Source of the DNA: Cyanobium sp. NS01
Lineage (GTDB): Bacteria > Cyanobacteriota > Cyanobacteriia > PCC-6307 > Cyanobiaceae
Direction: 5' to 3'
NCBI RefSeq assembly: GCF_014280235.1
Contig: NZ_CP047940.1
Span: 2,480,001-2,544,000 of the forward strand
Length of the DNA stretch: 64,000 nucleotides
Positions within the stretch are counted from its first letter, which is position 1, and each line of letters starts with the position of its first letter. Below, in pieces: positions 18,825-26,799 of this stretch. Made by a program: the position numbers and the translations under genes. The notes beneath the pieces are model-generated. The model was not told the DNA's origin, searched no databases, and saw nothing but the letters and a program-made list of their open reading frames with translations.

Positions 18825-19702
18825 CGGGCCAACGCCACCTGAGCCAATCCTGCCAGCGCCAGGGTGCCGAAACCGCGCCGATCAACAAGTTCCAGCTCCA
18901 GGCCAGTCTCCTGCTCCACCGCTGCGGCGGCACTCAGCTCGTCGCTCACCAGCAGCCGGTCATGGGTGATGCCGAACTGATCACGGCAGAACTGCAGACA
19001 GCGTTGCAGGGCAGGCACCAGCTGGGTGGCCTCCAGGGGAAGCCGCCGCTGGAAGTGGGGGGCCCCGTCCACCCAAACGTCGAGCAGGCATTCGCTGCTG
19101 GTGGGCTGCAGCACGCCAAGCAGATCGCCTGGGGCCATCGCGTCAAGCTCTTCACGCAGGGCCAGCATCTGGCAGGCCTGGGAGGGCAGCAGGTGGCGCA
19201 GGCTTGAGCCGGCGATGGCGAACAGGTCGATCCAGGCTTCCACCGTGGTCCGCGGCGCCGCGACCACCACCGCCCTTCCCTCCCGACCGGGCACTGGTTG
19301 CACATCGATGCGGGCCGCGCCCAAGGGATAAGGGAGCTTCAGATCGGGATTGAGCTCGCGCAGAGCTTCGATGGGGTCCTCAGGGCTGACGCCGCCGGGC
19401 CAGCTGATCAGGCGCCACTCACAGGCCTGGCGGGGCAGAGCCACCACCAGAGTCGCATTGGGAGCCTTCTGCTCCAACAACAGGTCTCCGACAAAATCCC
19501 CAAAGGCATCGGCAGCAATCGGCATGCCATCGCGCAGGGTGCGGGCCGGAACCGGTGCACTCCAGTTCTGTGCCTGAGGCTTGCCGTTGCGCAACCCCTG
19601 ACCCACCAGCAACTGCGGATCGGTGAAGTCCAGCAGCACAATCCTGGGCAACAGCTCAGCCCGCAGTTGCCGCCAGCGCTCCTTGATCCCGACGAGCACC
19701 AC
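18821..19702 (-). CDS. PilM-like cytoplasmic pilus protein (diverged)
   Basis: Assigned mainly from position, directly before and overlapping pilN. The 293-residue protein has no signal peptide or membrane span. Segments such as TLVVALPRQACEWRLISWPG, EALRELNPDLKLPYPLGAA, RAVVVAAPRTTVEAWIDLF and LQRCLQFCRDQFGITHDRL follow the PilM order of the actin-like fold. The usual N-terminal nucleotide loop (GIDIGxxxVK) is missing: the matching strand reads RIVLLDFTDPQLLVGQGL. It may be a scaffold that no longer binds ATP like classical PilM. It starts 61 bases after the pyrD stop. Confidence 0.75.
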   Translation of the reverse strand: MVLVGIKERWRQLRAELLPRIVLLDFTDPQLLVGQGLRNGKPQAQNWSAPVPARTLRDGMPIAADAFGDFVGDLLLEQKAPNATLVVALPRQACEWRLISWPGGVSPEDPIEALRELNPDLKLPYPLGAARIDVQPVPGREGRAVVVAAPRTTVEAWIDLFAIAGSSLRHLLPSQACQMLALREELDAMAPGDLLGVLQPTSSECLLDVWVDGAPHFQRRLPLEATQLVPALQRCLQFCRDQFGITHDRLLVSDELSAAAAVEQETGLELELVDRRGFGTLALAGLAQVALAR

Positions 19703-19763
19703 GTCAGGGAGCCCATGAACGTTTCAGAAATTAACCCATCCTTGCTCAATTGGATCTAACCAA

Positions 19764-20963
19764 TCAGCCAACTCTCCACGGCAGGCCGGCCCCCACCGCC
19801 TGGCCCAGATGGGCCAGGCGGTGACACCCGAGCTGCCGACTGAGGCCCTCCAGAATCCTGGGCACCAGAGCTGGGCCCCCATAGATCCAGCCGGTGTAGA
19901 GCTGAATCAGGGAGGCGCCGGCGGAGATCCGTTCCCAGGCGGCCTCTGGGGAGTCGATCCCTCCCACACCGATCAACGGCAGGGCAGGCCCCGCCGTGGC
20001 CCTGAGCCGGCGCAGCACTTCCAGGGCACGCCGTCGCAACGGAGCGCCGCTGAGCCCCCCCGCCTCCTCCGCCAGGCTGCGCCCCGTCTGGGCCAGGAGC
20101 CGCTGCTCCAGCCCGAGGCGGTTGAGGCTGGTGTTCACGGCAATCACCCCGGCCAGACCCTCCTCGTAGGCCATGCGGGCAATGGCGTCGATGGCATCGT
20201 CTTCGAGGTCGGGAGCGATCTTCACCAGCAGCGGGGGGCAGGCGGGCAAGCGCCGCAGCCGCTCCACCAAGCGGCGCAGCAGCACTTCGTCCTGAAGATC
20301 ACGCAGCCCTGGGGTGTTGGGCGAGCTCACATTGATCACGGCGTAGTCGGCCTGGGGCGCCAGCAGCTCCAGAGAGGCGGCGTAGTCGTCCGGGGCCTGC
20401 TCCAGGGGAGTGAGCTTCGACTTGCCCAGGTTGATGCCCAGCACCGCGGGGCGCTGGCCTGGCGCAGGCAGCCGCTGGCGCTCCAGGGTGCGCAGCGCTG
20501 CGGCCGCCCCCTGGTTGTTGAAGCCCATGCGGTTGAGGGCAGCCCGCTCTTCAGCCAGCCGAAACAGACGAGGGCGGGGATTACCGGGCTGGGCGTGCCA
20601 GGTGATCGTGCCCAGCTCGGCGAAGCCGAAGCCGAACTGGTGCCAGATCGCCGCCGCCACGGCGTCTTTGTCGAATCCCGCTGCCAGCCCAAGCGGGTTG
20701 CGGAAGCGGCAGCCGAACAGGGTCTGCTCCAGGCGCGGGTCAGGCCGGCACAGCTCCTGGCCGAGGCCGGCCAGGGCCCCGCTCAGCAGGGGCCAGCGCC
20801 GCCGCAACGAGGCCTGGCCCAGGGTCGTCAGGGTGAGGCGGCTGAGCTGTTCGGCGTCGGCCCCGGCATCGCGGCTGAGCAAAGGAGCCACGAAGCGGTC
20901 GTACAGCGCCCCTGTGGCGCTCTCTCCAGCCTTGGCGCCGGCCTGCTCACCATCTCCCATCAC
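19764..20963 (-). CDS. pyrD: Dihydroorotate dehydrogenase (quinone), class 2
   Basis: Oxidises dihydroorotate to orotate in pyrimidine synthesis, passing electrons to quinone at the membrane. 399 residues, with the N-terminal helical region typical of the membrane-associated class 2 enzymes. Conserved parts: [54 protein letters not shown], the FMN/substrate segment [16 protein letters not shown] with the Ser base used by class 2, [12 protein letters not shown] and the phosphate loop [20 protein letters not shown]. It follows rnhA by 6 bases. Confidence 0.96.
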   Translation of the reverse strand: MMGDGEQAGAKAGESATGALYDRFVAPLLSRDAGADAEQLSRLTLTTLGQASLRRRWPLLSGALAGLGQELCRPDPRLEQTLFGCRFRNPLGLAAGFDKDAVAAAIWHQFGFGFAELGTITWHAQPGNPRPRLFRLAEERAALNRMGFNNQGAAAALRTLERQRLPAPGQRPAVLGINLGKSKLTPLEQAPDDYAASLELLAPQADYAVINVSSPNTPGLRDLQDEVLLRRLVERLRRLPACPPLLVKIAPDLEDDAIDAIARMAYEEGLAGVIAVNTSLNRLGLEQRLLAQTGRSLAEEAGGLSGAPLRRRALEVLRRLRATAGPALPLIGVGGIDSPEAAWERISAGASLIQLYTGWIYGGPALVPRILEGLSRQLGCHRLAHLGQAVGAGLPWRVG

Positions 20964-20969
20964 ACCCGC

Positions 20970-21782
20970 CTACGGCCGATCGTCCAATCCTGCCGTCCCG
21001 CGCCGCAGGCGCCAGCGGCCATCCTCCAGTGGCTCCACCCGCCAGTCCCGCCAGGTCCAGGCACGGCTGCGGCGCTCCAGCGTGCGCAGGGGCTGCTCCA
21101 CCAGCTGGGCAAGCTCCAGCAGGGAGAGGCCGTAGCCCCGATCCGCCACCCGGTCGGCCCACTCCAGCCGCGTCAGCAACTGCTGCAGTGGCGCCGGGGC
21201 AAGGCCCGCCTCGGGGGCGTCGGATCCATCAGCGCCGGGAACGACCTGTTCGGCCTGTCCGGAAGGAGCCGGCACTTCGGCCTCCAGCCTGGCGGTGGCC
21301 AGCACCTCTCCGGCCATCAGCGGCGGGATCTGGCCACGGGAAAAGGCCACGGCGATGGTGTCGCAACGCTCATTGTCCGGATCGCCGCTGTGGCCCTTCA
21401 CGTGGCGCAGGGACACATCGGCAAGGCGGGCCCGGTCGAGCTGCTCCCAGAGATCACGGTTCAGCACCTGCCCACCGGAGGCAGTGCGCCAGCCCTTGCG
21501 CTTCCAGCCGTGAATCCACTTGCCGAGGCCATCAATCAGATAACGGCTGTCGGTTCGGATCGCCAGGTCGGGATGGCGGGGCAGATCGCGCAGAGCGTTC
21601 AGCAGCGCCAGGGCCGCCGTGAGCTCCATGCGGTTGTTGGTGGTGTGCTGGTCGGCGCCGCCCAGCTCATGGACGGAACCATCTTCAAAGCGCAGCAGCC
21701 CCCCCCAGCCGCCCGGGCCGGGGTTGCCACTGCAGGCCCCGTCACAGGCCGCCGCCACCACCCGCGCTGGCCGATCAGCCAC
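20970..21782 (-). CDS. rnhA: Ribonuclease HI with a C-terminal extension
   Basis: Cleaves RNA in RNA-DNA hybrids. The DEDD catalytic carboxylates are in place: [17 protein letters not shown] (Asp), [12 protein letters not shown] (Glu), [16 protein letters not shown] (Asp) and [14 protein letters not shown] (Asp). The catalytic domain ends near residue 155. A further 115 residues carry a Pro/Ala linker and a small domain ([20 protein letters not shown], then [20 protein letters not shown]) that I do not recognise; the Trp/Arg-rich end might bind nucleic acid. It is first in the rnhA-pyrD-pilMNO run and diverges from the DUF3747 gene. Confidence 0.93.
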   Translation of the reverse strand: MADRPARVVAAACDGACSGNPGPGGWGGLLRFEDGSVHELGGADQHTTNNRMELTAALALLNALRDLPRHPDLAIRTDSRYLIDGLGKWIHGWKRKGWRTASGGQVLNRDLWEQLDRARLADVSLRHVKGHSGDPDNERCDTIAVAFSRGQIPPLMAGEVLATARLEAEVPAPSGQAEQVVPGADGSDAPEAGLAPAPLQQLLTRLEWADRVADRGYGLSLLELAQLVEQPLRTLERRSRAWTWRDWRVEPLEDGRWRLRRGTAGLDDRP

Positions 21783-21850
21783 TGGACATCCTCAAGATCG
21801 TCGCTAGACAGATCTTCTACTCTGAGCTGCCATCAGGGCAGAGCGTCGCC

Positions 21851-22699
21851 ATGATCAGCAGCCGAGCCTCAGTCAGCAGGCGTGCCTGCATGGCGCTTCG
21901 CGTCGCTGTCACCGGCACGGCGATCACCGCCACAGGTGCCGCCGCCATCCTCAGTTCCAGCTGGCTGATGGGCCGCCAGGCCAGCGGCGCCAGGGCAGCG
22001 GCTCTGTTCGGAAGCGAGCCGATCGCTCCCGGTCAGGCCATCGCCGTAGCCCAGCCCCTGGCCGGCAACCGCTGGAACCTGATCGTGCTCGAGCAGCTTC
22101 AGGCGGCCCCGCCCTGCTGGCGGGAGTACCCGGATGGCTCGGTGATCTCCTACGACAACGACGTGGCCGAGGGCGTGTGCGGCCGCTACCTCTCCAGCAG
22201 TGCCTACTCGCTGAGGGTGGCCAACGACGATCTCAACAACCCCTGGCGGCTGCGGGTGGAGAGCGAGAACGGCCGCCTGCGGCTGCTGGCCTCCCACCCC
22301 CAGCAGACCACCCTGATCCCGGTGGCCAGCGGCAAGGCTCCTGCCAGTGGCCTCGCCAGCCTCAAGCTGGAGCCGGGCTGGACCTTCCAGCGCCGTACCT
22401 ACGGCGAGCAAACCCTCAGGCATCTCTACATGGCCCACGCCGAGCCGCTTCCAGTCCTGCTGGCCCGGGCCCGGGGCGGCGGTCAGCTGGCGGCGCTGCC
22501 GTCCCTGGCCCCACCCCCGTTGCTGAACCAACCTGGCCCCGTGGCGGAGTCCAGCCCCAGCAGCACGCGGCGGGGCCTTGCCAGGGTGGAGCGCTCATCG
22601 GTGCTGTCCAGTCGATCCAGGCTGCTGAGGCAGTCCAGCTCCCAGCGCCCCCGCCAGAGCGGCGTGATTGCCCTTGAGGTGGTGCCCTACGGCAGCTGA
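21851..22699 (+). CDS. Secreted DUF3747-like protein
   Basis: A 282-residue protein with an N-terminal signal sequence (about 14-36, ending GAAAILSSSWLMG). The mature part has the layout of the cyanobacterial DUF3747 family: LFGSEPIAPGQAIAVAQPLAG, WNLIVLEQLQAAPPCWREYPDG, the Cys-containing VCGRYLSSSAYSLRVANDD and LRLLASHPQQTTLIPVASGK. The role is unknown; members are thought to sit in the periplasm or outer envelope. The C-terminal 80 residues are Ser/Arg-rich and poorly conserved. A strong terminator lies 144 bases beyond the stop, which may belong to this gene or to a small RNA in between. Confidence 0.75.
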   Translation: MISSRASVSRRACMALRVAVTGTAITATGAAAILSSSWLMGRQASGARAAALFGSEPIAPGQAIAVAQPLAGNRWNLIVLEQLQAAPPCWREYPDGSVISYDNDVAEGVCGRYLSSSAYSLRVANDDLNNPWRLRVESENGRLRLLASHPQQTTLIPVASGKAPASGLASLKLEPGWTFQRRTYGEQTLRHLYMAHAEPLPVLLARARGGGQLAALPSLAPPPLLNQPGPVAESSPSSTRRGLARVERSSVLSSRSRLLRQSSSQRPRQSGVIALEVVPYGS

Positions 22700-22771
22700 G
22701 CCGCCCCCAGGCCAGTTCAACGAGTGACCGACGCCCCCTGGCACCCTGAGATTCCCTCGTTAACGTCATGT

Positions 22772-22872
22772 TTGTGAGGAGTGGGGAACGACTCTTCCGG
22801 GTCGAAACGAGGACAGACTCCGAAAGACCGTTCCACAATCCTGCCCCGCCTTTGGCGGGGCATTTTTTTTTT
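22772..22872 (+). ncRNA. Candidate small RNA
   Basis: The bases between the DUF3747 stop and the terminator can fold on their own. GTGG-G-GGAACG near 22781 pairs with CGTTCCAC near 22830, an inner GGGTC pairs with GACTC, and the apical loop is GAAACGAGGACA. A strong intrinsic terminator follows. The 5' part holds GTGAGGAGT (22774-22782), a perfect complement of the ultraconserved ACUCCUCAC core of the picocyanobacterial sRNA Yfr1. Yfr2-family RNAs are known partners of Yfr1, so a Yfr2-like RNA is possible, but I cannot confirm the family motif. The alternative is a long 3' UTR of the upstream gene. Confidence 0.42.
22843..22872 (+). terminator. Strong intrinsic terminator
   Basis: GCCCCGCC (22843-22850), loop TTT, GGCGGGGC (22854-22861), then A and ten consecutive T. 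A textbook Rho-independent terminator reading rightward, ending the DUF3747 transcript or the candidate small RNA. Confidence 0.93.
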
Positions 22873-22943
22873 GCAGATCAAGGTTCCTGAAGTTGGGGAC
22901 CAGCAGGCTTCAGGTCGGGCGCGGGAGCTGCCAGCGGCCCAGC

Positions 22944-22971
22944 AAAAAGCCGGCCCACGAAGGAGCCGGCT
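22944..22971 (-). terminator. Intrinsic terminator after rplL
   Basis: On the minus strand AGCCGGC, a 10-base loop and GCCGGCT are followed by a run of five T (22944-22948 on the plus strand as A). It lies about 60 bases beyond the rplL stop and should end the ribosomal-protein transcript. Confidence 0.85.
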
Positions 22972-23031
22972 ACTGAAGGCGCCGCCTGGGCGCCGGTGGG
23001 CGCGGGGCCGGCAAAGCCGACCCCAGGGTGA

Positions 23032-23415
23032 TCACTTGATCGACACCTTGCCGCCCACCTCTTCGATGGCCTTCTTGAGGGCCTCGGCATCGGCCTTGGC
23101 GATGCCTTCCTTGACCGGCTTGGGAGCGGCCTCCACGAGGGCCTTGGCGTCGCCCAGGCCCAGGCCGGTGGCTTCGCGCACGGCCTTGAGCACCTTGATC
23201 TTGGCCGAATCTTCGAAACCCTCAAGGATCACGTCGAATTCGGTCTGCTCTTCAGCGGCCTCAGCGGCAGCGGCAGGAGCCGCGGCCATCATCACGCCAG
23301 CGGAAGCGGCGGCGGAGACGCCGAAGGCCTCCTCAATCTGCTTGACGAGCTCGGAAGCCTCAAGCAGGGAGAGGGATTTGAGTTGGTCGAGAATCTGGTC
23401 GGTCGTAGCAGACAT
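23032..23415 (-). CDS. rplL: Ribosomal protein bL12 (L7/L12)
   Basis: Forms the flexible stalk that recruits translation GTPases to the 50S subunit. 127 residues: N-terminal dimerisation helices ([20 protein letters not shown]), an Ala-rich hinge (about 35-52), and the C-terminal factor-binding domain [20 protein letters not shown] … [20 protein letters not shown], ending GGKVSIK. Last gene of the secE-to-rplL block, 80 bases after rplJ. Confidence 0.98.
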   Translation of the reverse strand: MSATTDQILDQLKSLSLLEASELVKQIEEAFGVSAAASAGVMMAAAPAAAAEAAEEQTEFDVILEGFEDSAKIKVLKAVREATGLGLGDAKALVEAAPKPVKEGIAKADAEALKKAIEEVGGKVSIK

Positions 23416-23495
23416 GGTTGGGAATCAGCAACAGATCTGTGGGAAACAGTCGGATCGGTTGAACTCGGCAACAGCCGCTGGCATTGAGGCGGGCC

Positions 23496-24029
23496 TCAGG
23501 AGGCCTGGCCTTCGCCATCGGCGTGTTGCTGGAGCGCCCGAGCGAGACCGGAAGGAACCTCGTTGATGCCCACGGCCACCTTGGTGGCCACAGCGTTGAT
23601 CGCACCGGCGATCTGAGCCATGAGCACCTCCTTGGAGGGCAGATCCCCGATGGCCTTGATGTCGGACCGGGAGAGGAGCTTGCCTTCGAAAAGGCCGCCC
23701 TTGGTTTCCGACTTCTTGCTGTCCTTCTGGAAGGACTGCACGGCCTTCACCGCACCACCCACGTCGCCCTTGACGAGCACGAAGGCGTTGGTGCCGGTGA
23801 GCAGGGATTCGAGATTCGACCAGGCACTGTCGCCATCAATGGCCCGACGCATCAAGGTGTTTTTGGTCACCTTGCACACACCGTTGCTGGCCTGCAGACG
23901 GGTCCGCAGATCAGACATCTCCTTGATGGACAGACCCTTGAAATCAAGGACCAGCGCCAGTTCGGCCTCGCCGAGGAGCCCCTTGAGCTCTTCGACGATC
24001 TGTTGCTTGTTCTCCAGCGTGCGGCCCAT
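23496..24029 (-). CDS. rplJ: Ribosomal protein uL10
   Basis: Anchors the L12 dimers on the ribosomal stalk base. 177 residues from ATG 24029 ([19 protein letters not shown]), the normal bacterial start; the frame is open further upstream without family similarity. The conserved [38 protein letters not shown] and [17 protein letters not shown] segments are present. The C-terminal helix that binds L12 is at about 150-177. Synthesis is probably autoregulated through the leader upstream. Confidence 0.97.
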   Translation of the reverse strand: MGRTLENKQQIVEELKGLLGEAELALVLDFKGLSIKEMSDLRTRLQASNGVCKVTKNTLMRRAIDGDSAWSNLESLLTGTNAFVLVKGDVGGAVKAVQSFQKDSKKSETKGGLFEGKLLSRSDIKAIGDLPSKEVLMAQIAGAINAVATKVAVGINEVPSGLARALQQHADGEGQAS

Positions 24030-24356
24030 AGGAAAGGATCGGATCGGGGGAACAAGCCGGGTACGCGGCCCTGGACGCCAACGCCAACCACTCCGAGAGT
24101 GACTGCCGAAGGGCTCGAGGCCGCTGCATGCTCCTGACCCGATCAAGACACCCGTGGATCAACCCACCGGCGGCCTGGAGGCCGAAAACCTGTCGCGTAC
24201 ACCTCGGCAGGACTTACAGAAACGGATCATCCGGGGAACCGGAAGCCGTTCTCACCTGCTGTCTGGGGTAGGGCGCGTGCCCTTCTGGCCTAAGCCAGCT
24301 CATAAACATAACTCAGCGTGGGGCCAGCCTTTGATGCTGAACCCACCGGTTCCGGC
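24030..24356 (-). promoter_or_regulatory. rplJ leader, probable L10-binding regulatory region
   Basis: 327 bases without a gene between rplA and rplJ, the place of the L10 leader that lets the L10-L12 complex repress its own translation. Read on the minus strand it folds into several hairpins: CTGGC-TTAG-GCCAG (24285-24298), GGGC-ACGC-GCCC (24271-24282), and a GAACGGCTTCCGGTTC stem-loop around 24238-24253. I infer the L10 leader from position and structure; I did not match the kink-turn consensus base by base. Confidence 0.5.
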
Positions 24357-25064
24357 TCAGCCCTCCTGCTTGATGTCCTGCAGGGCGGCGAAGTCCACCT
24401 GCACCGAGGGACCCATGGTGGAGGTGACGTAGAGGGAGCGCCAGTAGCGGCCCTTGGCACCGCTGGGCTTCTGGCGATCGATCGTCTCCTGCAGGGCCTT
24501 GAGGTTGTCGAGCAGCTTGGCGGAATCGAAGCTGGCCTTGCCGAAGCGCACGTGCACGATGCCACTGCGGTCGGCACGGAACTCGAGCTTGCCGGCCTTG
24601 AACTCGGCGATGGCGCCGACCAGGTCAGTGGTGACGGTGCCGGCCTTGGGGTTGGGCATCAGGCCCCGGGGGCCCAGCACCCGGCCCAGCTTGGCCACCT
24701 TGGGCATCATGTCCGGGGTGGCGATCAGCAGATCGAAGTCGATCGTGCCGCCGGCGATCTGATCCACCAGATCGTCGTCGCCGGAGAGCTCGGCGCCGGC
24801 GGCCTTGGCGGCAGCCACGGCCTCACCCCGGGCGATCACGGCGATGCGAATGCTCTGACCGGTGCCGTGGGGCAGGGCCACGGTGGTGCGCAGCTGCTGG
24901 TCGGTGTACTTGGGATCGATGCCGAGGCGCACGTGGGCCTCGATCGTCTCGTCGAACTTGGCGGTGGCGTTGGCCTTCACCAGCTCGATGGCCTCCATGG
25001 GCTCATGGGCTCGCTCGGCGACCTTGGCCTGGAGGGAGGAAAAACGCTTGGAAACTTTTGGCAT
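24357..25064 (-). CDS. rplA: Ribosomal protein uL1
   Basis: Forms the mobile L1 stalk at the E site. 235 residues from ATG 25064 ([15 protein letters not shown]). The family signatures are intact: [20 protein letters not shown], the two-domain hinge with [20 protein letters not shown] and [15 protein letters not shown], and [18 protein letters not shown]. 97 bases downstream of rplK. In other bacteria L1 can repress the L11-L1 mRNA. Confidence 0.97.
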   Translation of the reverse strand: MPKVSKRFSSLQAKVAERAHEPMEAIELVKANATAKFDETIEAHVRLGIDPKYTDQQLRTTVALPHGTGQSIRIAVIARGEAVAAAKAAGAELSGDDDLVDQIAGGTIDFDLLIATPDMMPKVAKLGRVLGPRGLMPNPKAGTVTTDLVGAIAEFKAGKLEFRADRSGIVHVRFGKASFDSAKLLDNLKALQETIDRQKPSGAKGRYWRSLYVTSTMGPSVQVDFAALQDIKQEG

Positions 25065-25161
25065 GGCGGGTATGGGGTGCGGGCGATGCAGGGCAGGGCT
25101 GGGGCGCCGTAGGCGCGGTGGGCCGCTGGCTGGATCTCCCCCTGGGGAGGGATGGAAGGAC

Positions 25162-25587
25162 TCAGTCGTTGACGGCGACGCCCATGTTGCGGGCGGTGCC
25201 TTCGATGATGCGCATGGCCGACTCGACGCTGGTGCAGTTGAGGTCGGGCAGCTTGGTCTTGGCGATCTCCTCGAGCTGGGCGCGGCTGATGGCACCCACC
25301 GCCCCCTTGGCGGAGGTGGCGGCACCCTTCTCAATGCCGGCGGCCTTGGAGATCAGCACCGAGGCGGGAGGGGTCTTGGTGATGAAGGTGAAGCTGCGGT
25401 CTTCAAAGACCGAGATCTCCACCGGAATCACATAGCCGGCCTTCTCCTGGGTGCGGGCGTTGTACTCCTTGCAGAACGCCATGATGTTGACGCCGTGCTG
25501 ACCAAGGGCAGGACCCACAGGGGGCGCCGGGTTGGCTTTGCCGGCCTGGAGGGCCAGCTTGATCACGGCTACGATTTTCTTGGCCAT
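25162..25587 (-). CDS. rplK: Ribosomal protein uL11
   Basis: Part of the GTPase-associated centre with the L10-L12 stalk. 141 residues, standard length, starting [20 protein letters not shown] with the Pro-rich [20 protein letters not shown] and the RNA-binding C-terminal domain ending [12 protein letters not shown]. The ATG at 25587 has no good Shine-Dalgarno at normal distance, whereas a perfect one lies 32 bases upstream (see the leader entry). Confidence 0.98.
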   Translation of the reverse strand: MAKKIVAVIKLALQAGKANPAPPVGPALGQHGVNIMAFCKEYNARTQEKAGYVIPVEISVFEDRSFTFITKTPPASVLISKAAGIEKGAATSAKGAVGAISRAQLEEIAKTKLPDLNCTSVESAMRIIEGTARNMGVAVND

Positions 25588-25613
25588 CGTCTCGAACTAC
25601 TGGGCGGAGCTGC

Positions 25614-25634
25614 GGATCACCTCCTGAAGGGAGG
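25614..25634 (-). promoter_or_regulatory. Perfect anti-16S element inside a hairpin in the rplK leader
   Basis: On the minus strand AGGAGGTGATCC (plus 25614-25625) is an exact 12-base complement of the 16S rRNA 3' end. Its GGAGG is the right arm of the hairpin CCTCC-CTTCA-GGAGG (25620-25634). It stands 32 bases before the rplK ATG, too far for direct use as an ordinary ribosome-binding site, and no start codon lies at the proper spacing. A ribosome standby or feedback element is possible. Confidence 0.5.
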
Positions 25635-25690
25635 CGTGACGGGAACGGCCATCCTCCGCAGGGAGACGGCCGCTGAGCAGAGCCAGGGGC

Positions 25691-26362
25691 TCAGCTCTGC
25701 TTGCTGATCTGGGCGAATTCGAGTTCCACAGGCGTTTCCCGACCGAAGATCGAGAGCAGGGCCTTGAGCTTGTTGCGCTCGCCCGACACCTCGATCACCT
25801 CGCCCTGGAAGTCCTTGAAGGGCCCGGCCGTCACCAGGATCTGATCGCCCTCGGTGAGATCGACCTTCACCACTGCTTTCTTCTCAGCCGCCCGCTTGAA
25901 GATGCGGTCCACCTCCTGGCGGCTCAGCGGCCGCGGCTTGATGTGGCCGCGGGCGCGGGCCGTGGCCCGACGCTCCTCCGCCCCCACGAAGTTGATCACG
26001 TTGGGGGTGCTGCGCACCGCCATCATCGTGTCCTCGTCGAGCATCATCCGCACCAGCACATAGCCGGGGAACACCTTCTCCTCGGTGCTCTGGCGGCTGC
26101 CATCCTTCTTCAGCTTCACCCCGGGGGTCTGGGGGATCTCGATCTCCAGGATGCGGTTGTCCACCCCGAGGGTCACCGCCCTCTGCTCCAGGGTGGCCTT
26201 CACTTTCTTCTCGCAACTGGACGCCACCTGCACCGCATACCAGCGAGCCACCTGGCGCTTCTCGGTGGGGGCTTCAGCCGCGGGCTCAGAGCGCGTCTCT
26301 GCCTCCGGGCCAAGCGAGTCGGCAGCGGCGTCGGTTTGGGGTTCAGAGAGGGTCTCGGACAC
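25691..26362 (-). CDS. nusG: Transcription elongation/antitermination factor NusG
   Basis: Binds RNA polymerase and couples transcription to translation or termination. 223 residues. The first 35 are an acidic, Ala/Glu-rich extension; the NGN domain follows (ARWYAVQVASSCEKKVKATL … VFPGYVLVRMMLDEDTMMAV, then NVINFVGA). The C-terminal KOW domain reads GDQILVTAGPFKDFQGEVIE. ATG 26362 includes the extension; a later start cannot be excluded. Between secE and rplK on the same strand, the canonical order. Confidence 0.97.
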   Translation of the reverse strand: MSETLSEPQTDAAADSLGPEAETRSEPAAEAPTEKRQVARWYAVQVASSCEKKVKATLEQRAVTLGVDNRILEIEIPQTPGVKLKKDGSRQSTEEKVFPGYVLVRMMLDEDTMMAVRSTPNVINFVGAEERRATARARGHIKPRPLSRQEVDRIFKRAAEKKAVVKVDLTEGDQILVTAGPFKDFQGEVIEVSGERNKLKALLSIFGRETPVELEFAQISKQS

Positions 26363-26446
26363 GGTGCTCAGGCTGGGGGCTCAGGAAAACAGGGGGGAGT
26401 GGGCGCTGCGGCTGGGGGCTGGAGGTCTGACAGGACTGGCGGAGGG

Positions 26447-26752
26447 TCAGCCGAACACCTGGGAGGAGGCCCAGCCGTAGAAGCGGTCGATGGCCGCGAT
26501 CGCCGCCGCCGAGAGCCCCACCATCAGGATCACCGCCACCGACTCACTGAACAGCTGCTGGCGGCTGGGCCAGACCACCCGGCGCAGCTCCGCCAGGGTG
26601 GCGGCACCGAAACCCTTGGGGCTGGCCGCCTCGGCCGCTGCAGTGGACTCAGCCGCCACCTGTTCAGAGGCAGCCTGCTCAGCCGCAACGCTGCGTGGGG
26701 AGCGGTTGGGGTCGGAGCTGTTGGGATCGGGGCTGTTGGGGTCGGACAACAC
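26447..26752 (-). CDS. secE: Preprotein translocase subunit SecE
   Basis: Essential clamp of the SecYEG channel. 101 residues, of which the first 45 are a poorly conserved hydrophilic extension with a repeated SDPNSPDPNSSDPN stretch mirrored as a short tandem repeat in the DNA. The conserved part is LAELRRVVWPSRQQLFSESV followed by a single membrane span (about 72-92). It lies 84 bases upstream of nusG and 47 bases downstream of the clpB-like gene. Confidence 0.95.
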   Translation of the reverse strand: MLSDPNSPDPNSSDPNRSPRSVAAEQAASEQVAAESTAAAEAASPKGFGAATLAELRRVVWPSRQQLFSESVAVILMVGLSAAAIAAIDRFYGWASSQVFG

Positions 26753-26799
26753 GGGCGCTGACGCACGCGGGCATCCGCGCGACTCGGCAAACAGTCACC

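Noticed and set aside
22700-22840. ACTCCTCAC on the minus strand as a Yfr1 gene
   Set aside because: The core motif is followed on that strand by AAACATGACG without a terminator stem or U-run, which Yfr1 genes have directly downstream. The plus-strand reading with a strong terminator fits better.
23484-24137. Plus-strand frame opposite rplJ
   Set aside because: Antisense shadow of a conserved ribosomal protein; no start context or family similarity.
26695-26760. Short tandem repeat at the secE start as a mobile-element or CRISPR-like repeat
   Set aside because: Only a few degenerate units, in frame, encoding the SDPN-rich head of SecE; no flanking duplication or spacer structure.
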